Notes under the pieces: generated by a model | The model's input: the letters and a program-made list of their open reading frames with translations, nothing else | What the model was told of the DNA's origin: nothing | Databases searched by the model: none | Source: Mytilus californianus | Taxonomy: Eukaryota; Mollusca; Bivalvia; Mytilida; Mytilidae | Assembly: GCF_021869535.1 (NCBI RefSeq) | Contig: NW_026262734.1 | Coordinates: 75,702,339-75,766,338, forward strand | Direction of reading: 5' to 3' | Length of the DNA: 64,000 nucleotides | Part shown: one piece after another, positions 21,647-30,974 of the stretch | How the letters are laid out: every line of letters begins with the position of its first letter | Position numbering within the stretch: position 1 is the first letter of the stretch | Program-made: the position numbers and the translations under genes

Positions 21647-21664
21647 CCCCCCCCCCCCCCCCCC
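21647..21664. repeat. C18 homopolymer followed by GC-rich spacer
   Basis: Eighteen C then GCGGCCCCCCTCCCCC. In-frame proline or glycine strings on either strand are by-products. Confidence 0.9.
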
Positions 21665-21669
21665 GCGGC

Positions 21670-22025
21670 CCCCCTCCCCCAATGATGATACACAGCAGTA
21701 CCTTAAACATGTTAACTTACTGCAACCCCGTTTTGTTACAGTTTTTTCCCCTTTTTTCCATTTTTTCTCCATGATGTGATTTTTTCTTTGACTGATAGTT
21801 TTTAATACTGCATGGGTATCCTCTCCCTCTTTTGTATCAAAAGCATGCAAATCAAATACCAATTTATATAAAAAGCGAACATCCAGGCAACACAGAATAA
21901 ACTGGCATTTAACAAAAAAAAAACATCTAATCTCCTTCCCGAGTATGTTCTGTTATCTATCTACATTGATGACGAGCTTTATAAAGTTTTGGTCTGCATA
22001 TGGCGCTATGTAAGATTCATGCAAT
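21670..22025. other. No recognised feature
   Basis: Poly-T-rich AT sequence without repeat structure or gene. Confidence 0.3.
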
Positions 22026-22029
22026 AATT

Positions 22030-22900
22030 GACTCTTTACTGGGGTCAACATTTGAAAAGGTATCAATTGCGCCACTCTCTATTTTATTGGTGGTATTAAT
22101 TGCGCCAATAAATGGAATCAAATTGCGCCACATTTACCTGTATATTTTTTACCTATATCATACATGTACATGTATTACACGGTAAAATATACAATAATTA
22201 ACCTATCCACTTTAGATTAAACTGAACACGCATCAAAATTAGAAAACTCACCAATAAATAAGTTGTTCAGTAATAGAATAGTTTTTCACATGTAAAGATA
22301 TCTGATATATCGTTCAAGAAAATAGAGTCTGATAGAGGAAAACCAGTCATCGTTGTCGAAGAACACAAATTCCGCGTCAGGCATTTGTTAATAAAAATGG
22401 AGAAATAAGATGGAGATGTGCATTTAAGTCGTGTTGTGCTAGGCTATTTACATATGAAGCTAGTACAGTTATTTTGAGTGGGGAATTAGATCATATACAT
22501 GAAACTAATTTAATACTCAGAAACTAGAAAGACAGATTTTGAGAACAGCATGCATTGAAAAGCAACTGATATATTATCTGAGCGACCTTCTAAAATAATT
22601 ACTTCAGAGCTCTTCAAAATTGACGAAGAATTTCATTTAGAAAAGAAAGATTTGAAATATGTTCTTCAATTCATGTACACAGAAAAAAGGAAACTGCATC
22701 CAGCTCATTACGACAACCAAAAAATCAAGCCAAATTTCAAAGATAAAAAATAAATTCATAAAATTGGCACAATTAGACGATTTTTTATTGGCGTAAATGA
22801 TACCTATAGTTTTTAAAATGAAGTGGCGCAGAAGTAGCATTGGCGCAAATAAGTTGTTGCGCAAATGAGTTCATTTTTGGCGCAAAAAGATATCGTCCCA
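22030..22900. mobile_element. MULE-type element with iterated GCGCCA ends
   Basis: The left arm carries AATTGCGCCA at about 22064, 22098 and 22121; the right arm carries the complementary TGGCGCA / TGGCGTAA words at 22790-22885, so the ends are long inverted repeats of an iterated motif. Between them lies a decayed FLYWCH-type finger and linker, which points to a Mutator-like (MULE) origin with the transposase core deleted. Exact termini and a 9-bp duplication could not be fixed by eye. Confidence 0.6.
22335..22725 (+). pseudogene. FLYWCH zinc finger and linker of a MULE transposase, frameshifted
   Basis: The plus strand encodes GKPVIVVEEHKFRVRHLLIK, then after a frame change GEIRWRCAFKSCCARLFTYE and LSGELDHIHETN. 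This is the FLYWCH pattern: WxC, a second Cys, then H-x-H. A further frame change leads to ERPSKIITSELF and LKYVLQFMYTEKRKLHP, matching the linker that in FLYWCH-MULE proteins precedes the transposase core. The DDE core itself is absent. In this family the finger binds the element's ends; here it is dead by at least two frame changes and one stop. Confidence 0.6.
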
Positions 22901-23260
22901 GATTTTATATATGAAATTGCTTTTCAATAAAGAAGCATGAAATATGTTGCTAGACTATTGGTTGCTTCAACAACTAATCACTAGATTCTATAAATGAGAA
23001 CTTTATTTATTTTAAAAACTTAGTGACATCTTAAATTTGAATTCAGAACGAAGAATATTTAAACCGATACAAATTGAAATTATAATGATAATTTTTTTTA
23101 TTCACAAATGTCATCGCACTGGCTCAATCCAATCATATGTCATTTTAAAACAAACAATTGACAAACATATCCTTTAACTACATACTTTTTTAATGATTAT
23201 AGCATATTTAAGCATTAGTTCTTTTTCAGGACAAACTTTCTGTACTATCTAACGGTATTG
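22900..23260. other. Region 3' of the FAMeT-PAN gene copy, no recognised feature
   Basis: On the minus strand this would be the 3' UTR of the gene ending at 23265. No clear polyadenylation context was established. Confidence 0.3.
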
Positions 23261-23264
23261 CTAT

Positions 23265-23533
23265 CTAAATATCTAGACATGCTAAGCACATTTTGTCTTC
23301 TGCTAAGCATTTTGTATAAAATACCCAGTCGTCAACAGTTAACTTGACAATGATTTGTTGGCCTGCAACGAGTTGACATTCGCTTGAAATGGTATTGAAA
23401 TTGACTCCCAGACATGCATCATTCATTGCACATTCACAAAGACAGGTAATTTTGCTAGGTTGTATTTCATTATTCAGCAATGTCATGTTACCATATGCTC
23501 TAGAGACGCCACAAAAGGATCCAGTGAAGAACG
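23265..23533 (-). CDS. Exon 3, PAN/apple-like domain
   Basis: The acceptor CATCTTTATTTTAG ends at 23534. The exon starts with two bases that complete the split codon, then FFTGSFCGVSRAYGN, ITCLCECAMNDACLGVNFN, SSECQLVAG and a C-rich end (YTKCLAEDKMCLACLDI), closing at TAG 23265. C-x-CECxxNxxCxGxNFN...ECxL is the PAN/apple core, and 88 residues is normal size. The phase fits exon 2. PAN domains mediate protein or carbohydrate binding outside the cell. Confidence 0.65.
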
Positions 23534-23699
23534 CTAAAATAAAGATGTTTTGTCTATTATATCGGAAGTTAATAATAAAAATGATTATTATTATACATAT
23601 TTTTATTTCATTTAATTTTAATCAAAATGCAACGATGGAAGAACAAATATTTACTACCGCAAATTTGCAGATCTAATATTGGACATCGAGCCACATTTC

Positions 23700-23906
23700 A
23701 AGCATAGTGAATCGCCTCAGTGGTTTCTTGGTAGTGTGCTCGCCTCGAGTGCGGGAGTTTGTGGGCTCGAACTCCGGCCGGGTCAAACAAAAGACTTAAG
23801 AATTGGTATTTGTTGCTTCTCCGCTAAGCACACGGAATTAAGGAGTAAGAACAAAGACTGGTGGGCTCGAAGTCAGAATAATGTGTCCGAGTAGGGTGAC
23901 ACATAC

Positions 23907-23971
<65 letters not shown>

Positions 23972-23972
23972 C
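23700..23972 (+). mobile_element. tRNA-derived SINE with (CAT)n tail, in intron 2
   Basis: GCCTCAGTGGTTTCTTGGTAG resembles a Pol III A box and GGGCTCGAACTCC a B box, about 45 bp apart, as in a tRNA-derived head. A body with GGTATTTGTTGCTTCTCCGC follows, and the 3' end is about 20 CAT units at 23911-23969. It sits in the intron between the FAMeT and PAN exons, antisense to the gene. Confidence 0.7.
23911..23969. repeat. (CAT)n microsatellite
   Basis: About 20 perfect CAT units forming the SINE tail. Confidence 0.95.
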
Positions 23973-24329
23973 GAAGTGTCTATAAATTGTTATGTTAGCC
24001 CTTTATCCGAGGGAGAACATTTGTAGTAAAATTGTCATATATTGCGACATGTGTATTGCACCCAGAATTATTTTTGCTTTATTGGTTTCATGATCTATTA
24101 ATGTACTTTCTGTCTCCTGACAAATATTCATCCAAAATTATACGGACTTGAAAGAAGGATAAAAAAGAAAACCACCTAAAACCTATCAGTCATACAAAAC
24201 AATAAACAATTAGAAATAAGGACATCTTTCTACCCAAATATTCTAGATGTCTCAGTTTTGTTTGCTGCGGTATTGTTGTCATAGTGAATGATGTATAATC
24301 CACATCTCACTGATTTAATTTCCACTTAC

Positions 24330-24997
24330 GAACGTGTTCCAGAATCCACATTCCTTCAGCTCCCCAGCCCGTCCTTATACCTACTCCCTGTATTTGTAAC
24401 GGTATAGTATCTGTATAATCTAATCACATTTTCAGTTCCAGTGTTGGCATATTTTGTGAGATTTATTCTTCCGTCTACTGTCCAATTCAGTACAAATGTC
24501 ATGTAAGCTGTGCAATTTAGTACTCCTGGGGTCATTGTGTCTACAATTTCGCCGGTATTGTACTTTCGACGAAGAAATGTGTAAGCCTTTCCAAATGATG
24601 CACCCAAACATATTTCATAGAAGTCGGGAGAATTTAAATCAACTGCAGCAGATAGGAGAATAATGGCGTCATGGCATGCTTTTACTTTAAAAGTTTACGA
24701 ATTTTTTTTTAGTGGGAAATAAATGGTAGCTAGATAGACTAGTATAATAATCATGAACATTTTGTGTATTGGTAGCATCAAAGGTATAATAATTATGAAC
24801 ATGTTGTGTATTGGTAGCATCAAAGGTATAATAATTATGAACATGTTGTGTATTGGTAGCATCAAAGGTATAATAATTATGAACATGTTGTGTATTGGTA
24901 GCATCAAAGGTATAATAATCATGAACATTTTGTGTATTGGTAGCATCAACGTCTCCACTGTTCTTTGTCTGAATCCATATTTCATCTAAGGTCTGAC
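24330..24997 (-). pseudogene. Exon 2, FAMeT-like domain with repeat insertion and two frameshifts
   Basis: After TTTATAAATGCAG the exon encodes TLDEIWIQTKNSGDVDA, then five 14-residue units (DATNTQxVHxYYTF type), YHLFPT, and in the next frame VKACHDAIILLSAAVDLN, SPDFYEICLG, AYTFLRRKYNTGE and FVLNWTVDGRINLTK. A third frame carries IQGVGIRTGWGAEGMWILEH up to the donor C-GTAAGT at 24329. The WGAEGxWI ending, FYEICLG and LRRKYN are the core landmarks of the domain. The first shift follows a nine-A run; the second lies in the acidic loop before the last strand. Confidence 0.75.
24743..24952 (-). repeat. Five exact-length 42-bp coding repeats (14 codons each)
   Basis: Units occupy 24743-24784, 24785-24826, 24827-24868, 24869-24910 and 24911-24952. 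The inner three are identical; the outer two share two differences from them (C for T and T for G on the plus strand), plus a different last codon in 24911-24952. The paralogue has one unit. All five keep the frame. Confidence 0.95.
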
Positions 24998-25479
24998 CTG
25001 CATTTATAAAAAGGTCTTTTTTTTTTTAATTTTCGGATAAAGTAATTGCAAAAAGACATATATCTAAGGTTAAAAGTTTGGTAATATTCATACATTCATA
25101 ACATTCATTCATGTTGTGACACGAAATTCTCTATCTGTTTTTTTCTAATCTAATTCTGCAAAAACCTTCAAACGTATTATTCTGTTCAAAGTTTTTTTTC
25201 TCCAATAAACGTCTCCAATTTAGACGAAAATTGCATTAATAGTTTAGGTCTTGTTTAGTTTTGAAGCTCTCACATTTGTTTTCTTCATATTGCTTCAAAA
25301 ACATATTATAAACCCGGTATTTTTATATTTATAATTCTAATGCTATTTCTGGTTATTTCTATCTAAGTCTCAGTTGAATCATTTTCAAATTATGCTTAAT
25401 GCAATTAATTTTCTTTGTTTTTAATACACAGAATAAATTGAAAACTGTGTCTAGTATATATATATATGACGAATCTTAC

Positions 25480-25525
25480 CTGAAACAGAAAAGAAAACTA
25501 CCAGAAAACAAATGGGAATTTTCAT
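25480..25525 (-). CDS. Exon 1, signal peptide (minus-strand copy)
   Basis: Forty-six nucleotides encode MKIPICFLVVFFSVS plus one base of a split Gly codon, then GTAAGATTC. Length, phase and the FLVVF core match exon 1 of the plus-strand paralogue exactly. Confidence 0.8.
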
Positions 25526-26570
25526 TTTTCACTCTCGTATTCGATAAAATGTGTTTCTTATGATAATCTGTTTTAATATTTGAATTCAATAATAACGTTT
25601 GATTCAAACAAAGTGTAAAGACCAGGCATTGAAAACCATCCAATATTTTATTACGATCAATAAATACAGAATATTCCGATAATTTCTCAATTCATACATA
25701 AGGCCGACCTATAGCTATAATTGAATCTGATTGAAATTTAGATCTATCACAACTCGCGTGCTCGTATACAAGGATAGCGAAATTATAGATCTGTATTTTA
25801 ATAAGATTGACCTATAACCGCTTTTATCTTCGATAGTTGAACTAGTGGATAGTTGTGTCATTGGCATTCATACTTTTAGAATGAAATGTAAAACAATGCT
25901 CATTTACACAGACGTATAAAATTATCCTGACCCAAAATTTCCAAAGAATATTATATTTTGATAGCTATTAATGAAAGATATTTAATAAGTTTAGCCTAAC
26001 ACTGCCGCAACTGATTCTCTCCTGAGAACAAAATTTTACGTGAAACAAAATTCAATGTACTCAAGGTAAATTTCGAAAATGAAAGGTCCTTACTTTGAAA
26101 CCGCGTTGGGTGCCAAAGTAAACGGAATTTGACCTAAACGGATGTTCCGTCAATACTAATTTAAGTCTCATGGATTTATACCCCAGTAGCTTAGCCGTTT
26201 ACATTACTGGTAGAGGGGGTTCGTCCACTGCTTTCGCTTTAGGTATTCGGACAACTTACTGACAATCATCAGAACCAAACCAATACAAACTGATGACAGG
26301 TGTCAGAAACCTAGCAATGACAAGAGACGACGATTGTGCCAAGCAATATAATCGCTCTTATATTTATAACAAAAAACCAAGACCGATTAAACAATTTTAT
26401 ATTTTTTGTAAACAAAGACATTTAACACAGACATCGAACTTATCTCTTTGCGAAATTTAAACCGTTATGTTTAATACATTTTCGAACCTCAAATGCGATT
26501 AGTTTACATAACGCTTTTGCTGTGTGAAACTATCCATAATAAAAGACAAGGTGTGATAAGGGCCATTTTT
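25526..26570. other. 5' flank of the minus-strand FAMeT gene
   Basis: No array or gene is present. GTGGATAGTTGTGTCATTGG at 25848-25867 is a small scrap of the RT-element tail. Any promoter of the gene should be here, but no convincing core element was identified. Confidence 0.35.
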
Positions 26571-26599
26571 TGCCCCCTCCTGAAAATAGGTTACTTCCT

Positions 26600-27045
26600 T
26601 AATTAGAGTCATGATCACCAGCTATTTCAGGTTCCTTCCTTAATTTGAGTCATGATCACCAGATATTGCAGGTTCCTTCCTTAATTTAAATCATGATCAC
26701 CAGATATTGCAAGATCCTTCCTTAGTTTAAATCATGATCACCAGATCTTGCAAGATCCGTACGTATTTGATTTATGATCACCAGAAATTGCAAGATCCGT
26801 ACATATTTGATTCATGATCATCAGATATTGCAAGATCCTTCCTTAGTTTAAATCATGATCATTAGATATTGCAAGATCCGTACGTATTTGATTCATGATC
26901 ACCAGATATTGCAAGATCCGTACGTATTTGATTTATGATCACCAGATATTGCAAGATCCGTACGTATTTGATTCATGATCACCAGATATTGCAAGATCCG
27001 TACGTATTTGGTTCATGATCACCGGATATTGCAACACATGTGCGT
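26600..27045. repeat. Minisatellite, about eleven units of 40-41 bp
   Basis: Units run GATCACCAGATATTGCAAGA then either TCCGTACGTATTTGATTCAT (40 bp) or a TCCTTCCTTAGTTTAAATCAT variant (41 bp). The order of variants (A B B A B B B B) suggests a multi-unit duplication. It lies about 1.1 kb upstream of the minus-strand FAMeT gene start. Confidence 0.9.
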
Positions 27046-27249
27046 TATTATATTCATGATATAAATATTTTCATATTTTACTTAAGGCTATCAGTATATC
27101 AATATTTCCAGTCTTAATCCCTGTTATGAAACTGGAATGATATCCCGTAAATGTGCTTATTTATGATCTAAATATTTAGTTCACTTTTAGTCAGGACTGT
27201 TCACTTAAAAACTGTTTCAAACTATATCACAGTCAAGTACTGAGGGTCT

Positions 27250-27440
27250 GGTTGGGGTCCTTCATTTTTGTATTCTTTCATTTTTTAGGCCATTTTTCTC
27301 TATTCTTTATACGTTTTACCCATTATTCTCTGTTTTTTTATGTTTTAACACCTCATTATTCTCTATTCTATATTTTTAGGTCTATCTTCTCTATTCTCTA
27401 TAATTTTTGCCAATTATTCTGTTTTCTGTAAACCTCCATC
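27250..27440. repeat. Dispersed 'ttctctattctttat' repeat
   Basis: TTTCTCTATTCTTTATACG and TATTCTCTATTCTATATTTT parallel the block at 17.6-17.96 kb. Confidence 0.55.
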
Positions 27441-27499
27441 CGCACCCTCAGTACTGTTGCTATGAAAAACAACCCATTAAGTTTTGAAAGATATGTAAA

Positions 27500-27625
27500 A
27501 AGTAAAACAACAAAAATACCGAACTCCAAGGAAAATACAAAACGGAAAGTCCCTTAACAATTGGCAAAAATCAAAAGCTCAAACAAATCAAACGAATGGA
27601 AAACAACTGTCATATTCCTGACTTG
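27500..27625 (-). mobile_element. Copy of the 254-bp tail family, minus strand
   Basis: ACCGAACTCCAAGGAAAATAC, AACGGAAAGTCCC and AACAACTGTCATATTCCTGA are the reverse complement of the unit at 36.6-37.1 kb. Confidence 0.7.
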
Positions 27626-27639
27626 GTAACAAACTAACC

Positions 27640-28570
27640 TGAACAAAACAAATCGTGTCTCAATATGCAGGACAACATCCTTGACGACAACCATTTTACT
27701 ACAAAATATCAAAATTCAAAATTTGATGTTGACCTCCCCGATAATATAAAAAAAAACTTTTAGGTTCCTTCCCCCGCTGAAAAAAAATGAGTATCTATGT
27801 TATTTCCCGTCGACTCAAGGAGACACAGTCTTTTCCTTATTCCATTTAAGTTAAATAATTGCTCTCTAAAATATGGTTTGCGCAGAGGGAAAAAAAAGAC
27901 AAACTTGCAAGGAAAGTGATGTCTGTCAACTTTTATTACAAAAGGCCATCAATTTTCGGAGTGTTCCACAAAGTCCTAAGCATGTTACAATTTCCCCTAA
28001 AATACTTATTTTCACATCTTAGTTTTCGAGTACACCGGTCTGCTCTTGTCAAATGAACATTCAATATAGAAATATTGTCTTTTCGTGAATATAACATTTT
28101 AAAAGTCTGTCTGTGCAGTTTGAAAAATTAAAGATAAATATTTTCATAAAGTTGGTATCTTTTTACTATTATTTATACAATTTTACGAAAAGGTCGTCTC
28201 GATTTTTGTACATATATTTGCGGTCTTTTCGATATTTTCACATTCAATCAGTAGAAAAAAATTTGAAGTTGGTGCTCCAGGAATTTAATCGCATAGCAAC
28301 ATTTAAACCCAATTTTACATCAAGCTCATATAGCCTGCTGTACTCGTCGTTTGCTATTTAAGGAGGGAAATGATAAGATTAAATGGAAGTTTTGTTTTTA
28401 TTTTAACTTATTTCTATTTCTACTACTTATCAGAACGTTTTTCCGTGAATTTATAATTGATAGCGTCCTTGCTAAAACGGGACAAACATTGAAAAGATCT
28501 AGTTGTCAATGTTTACAGGGGAGGTAATACTATGTCACTAGATTTCTCATTCATAAAATGTCCTACGTAT
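27640..28570. other. No recognised gene
   Basis: Two plus-strand frames of 65 and 82 codons are present but resemble no family. They are flanked by repeats and lack supporting splice or start context. Confidence 0.3.
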
Positions 28571-28575
28571 ATCGA

Positions 28576-29015
28576 TATAGGTGGCACGGTAGTATTTCCT
28601 GGCCCATAAGGGATAATGATAGCCTTTTTAGAATTTTCACCACTTTCTAACACTGCTAAAAATTCTACATTCACAGTTTACTGAAGTACTTTCATTTTAC
28701 TATTCAGAAATGAATTTGAATATGTATCATGACCGTTTACTTTTTTTGCTATCTTTAAGAACCTAAGGCCACTAGTGCTTTTAGGTCTTTTATCGTGCAG
28801 TGAATACAAAATTTAAAAAAATTCTCAAAAATTCATTTTCATCTGTATGTAAAATTTTTTCATATTTTTCTACACCTGATTAATCCCTCAGTTTGGGAAA
28901 GTATGTTCAGTTGATACTGTATTTTTTGTCCAATCATAATGTTCAGATACATTGACTTGGGTACAAAAAAGAGCAACCTAAATTCTGGAATGCAAATACT
29001 ACCGTGCTACCTATA
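28576..29015. mobile_element. 432-bp MITE with TATA target duplication
   Basis: GGTGGCACGGTAGTATTTCC at 28580-28599 matches the reverse complement of 28992-29011 (GGTAGCACGGTAGTATTTGC) at 18 of 20 positions. TATA lies immediately outside at 28576-28579 and 29012-29015 (a TA duplication is equally compatible). There is no coding capacity. Confidence 0.8.
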
Positions 29016-29495
29016 AGGAATAAGTGCATTAAAGAATTGCGGCGTAAACAGGAATTGAAGAAAACTTTATCATTAATAAGTATAGACTTTCAGTGATGTA
29101 TTGACCATTTGCGTGTTTGTAAGTTGAACGATTGCTGAATTTTGAACAGATGACAGAAAAAAGGATTTGCAATGAATTGACTTCTATAGGTAATCCTTCA
29201 ACGAGTAATCAAGAGATCAAAAGGCGAAGTTATAGATCAAATATCTTCAAACAAACTTTTTATATAGCGCTTATTAAAACTTTCATATCAATCAATTTAA
29301 AATTACAAGTTTTATGCTAGTTTGACTTTAAAGTCAAATGAAACGAGTTTCTTTGAATTATAATGCTTAGTAAATTATTAAACCAATGTAAACATAAATA
29401 ATAAACTAAGTTCTCTACGCACGTTTTTTTTAAAATGTTTTTAAATCTAGAACGTTTTATCGACAAATAATATTTCATTTAATGACTGTTGATTG
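29016..29495. other. No recognised feature
   Basis: AT-rich, with one 62-codon frame lacking any family resemblance. Confidence 0.3.
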
Positions 29496-29524
29496 CAAGC
29501 TAATCCACTTTCGAGTTCGTTGCA

Positions 29525-29562
29525 GAAGTTTTATTGTCGAAATGCTCATCTGGTGCAGAAAA
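29525..29562 (+). ncRNA. Half of a hammerhead-type motif (class 2), degenerate
   Basis: GTC-GAAA-TGCTCATC-TGGTGCAG at 29536-29558 is the 3' half of the class-2 hammerhead seen at 37.8 kb, and it continues into GGTACCGTTAATGTT as that family usually does. The CTGATGA half is not recognisable, so it cannot cleave. Confidence 0.4.
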
Positions 29563-29599
29563 TTTGGTACCGTTAATGTTGTTATTACCGGATCGTGAC

Positions 29600-30840
29600 A
29601 TTGATAAACAATCAACACAATCATGGAACAATTGAAAAATAAGTGAATTGATAGATGTTTTTTTTTGTATTTTTTTTACATTTTCTATTCGATACCATTT
29701 GTTTATTAAAATTTTCCATGAAGTTTTAAATGATTTGGTGTATTTAATTTGTTCTTTAAGAATAAATTATTACTTTTTACCTCCCAGTGCACGTATGTTT
29801 ACGTTCTTTCATCACGGGTTTTCTCTCGTACATGCGCTGTGCGGTAGCCGAAATTCTAACGAGTGGTCACTGCATACGGGAAAATATCGGTAAATTGGAG
29901 TACGGGAAGACAATAATTTAATAGCAGTACATTTCGGAAGAAAAAAGATTATAAGAAAGTCCACGTACACATGGTACACTTGTTTTATAGCAAAACTTAG
30001 CCATTCAAGTATATAAAACATATTCAATTTTCAGTTGAAGTTTATAAAATTTGAAGTATCATATGACTTTATATATAAAATAACACGTGCACATAGCTGA
30101 GAGGGTGATAGAGCAGATTGTTACCCCGAGAAAATATTGTCAACTGAAGCAAAGCCAAGACTATGTGTTATTTAATTTATTATACTGAATGTTCTGTTAT
30201 AACTGTCTATTAAATTTCAAATTCAAAGTAATAAACTATGTTGTCTTGTACATAACAATCATCCGTATTTATTAGAACACGCACTTGAGCAAGCGTCTCC
30301 GTGAAGGGTAATAGAGTATTTGCCATTGGATAGAGTAAATTGTCTCCCTCGTATTAACCAATCAAAATCTGGCATTTTGACATGAAGTATAATAATACGG
30401 AATAAAATCTAAGAAGATGCACACGTGTCTATTCTATTAAATGCTGTCATACTGATACAGATGGAAATATTCTAAATGATAATGTGATAGTCAAATTGAG
30501 AATTATACTATATTTGCTATATTTTATTTTTATTTTTATTATTTGATAAAATATACAGTTTAAAATGAAGTATTTGTTATTCATTTTTATCTAATTGATT
30601 TAGTTAATCTGTAAAATTACTGTAAACTACAATTCTTAAGAGATCATCGAACATGAACACTGTTTACTTGCAAGGAGTAAATTATTCGTAACATCATATA
30701 TCATGTTTATATGGTTGTATTTTATAGGTTTTACAGTAATTGTGTTTATTTCTATATTTAGTTAATAGCATTGTTTCTTGTATATAGAATAACTTCTTTT
30801 GGTTTGTTAAATGTATGAGTATATTAATCGAATTGATTAG
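29600..30840. other. No recognised gene
   Basis: GTGATAGAGCAGATTGTTACCCC at 30105-30127 and GTAATAGAGTATTTGCC near 30308 look like diverged copies of one repeat. Otherwise plain AT-rich sequence. Confidence 0.3.
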
Positions 30841-30884
30841 TGGTTCTCTCCGGGCACTCCGGTTCCACCACCAATAAATACTGC

Positions 30885-30970
30885 TTCATACAAAATGTCC
30901 TTCGGTCATCGCTTTTACAAACCAATAAAATTATAAAAAAGAAGCATTCAATTCTTAAATGTTTTACTAT
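30885..30970. mobile_element. Half copy of the 20.1 kb MITE
   Basis: GCTTCATACAAAATGTCCTTCGG and AAGAAGCATTCAATTCTTAA match the right half of 20172-20278. Confidence 0.65.
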
Positions 30971-30974
30971 TTTT

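Larger units (their letters stand above)
23265..25525 (-). pseudogene. FAMeT-PAN secreted protein gene, frameshifted copy
   Basis: Three exons on the minus strand: 25525-25480 (signal peptide), 24997-24330 (FAMeT-like domain) and 23533-23265 (PAN-like domain, stop). Introns of 482 and 796 bp begin GTAAG and end AG, and all exon junctions are phase 1. Compared with the intact paralogue at 44.1-46.05 kb, exon 2 is 668 instead of 498 nt: four extra 42-bp coding units (168 nt) and two net single-base insertions, near 24687 (creating an in-frame TAA) and near 24420. Signal peptide, splice sites and PAN exon look intact, so inactivation may be recent, or the two indels could be sequence errors in an otherwise working gene. 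FAMeT-like domains take their name from a crustacean protein called farnesoic acid O-methyltransferase; enzymatic activity is doubtful. Paired with PAN and a signal peptide it suggests an extracellular binding protein. Confidence 0.7.

Noticed and set aside
21503..21862. Gly- or Pro-run frames across the C18 run
   Set aside because: Homopolymer artefact without a start or domain.
23700..23775. A genuine tRNA gene
   Set aside because: A- and B-box-like words are present, but the sequence continues into a SINE body with a CAT microsatellite tail and I could not fold a complete cloverleaf.
24695..24985. Minus-strand frame MLPIHNMFIIIIP repeated, and plus-strand MLCIGSIKGIIIMN repeated
   Set aside because: Both are alternative-frame shadows of the 42-bp units; the frame supported by the paralogue and splice sites is DATNTQxVHxYYTF.
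26600..27045. CRISPR-like array (regular 40-bp repeats)
   Set aside because: There are no unique spacers; units are contiguous variants of one minisatellite in a eukaryotic genome.
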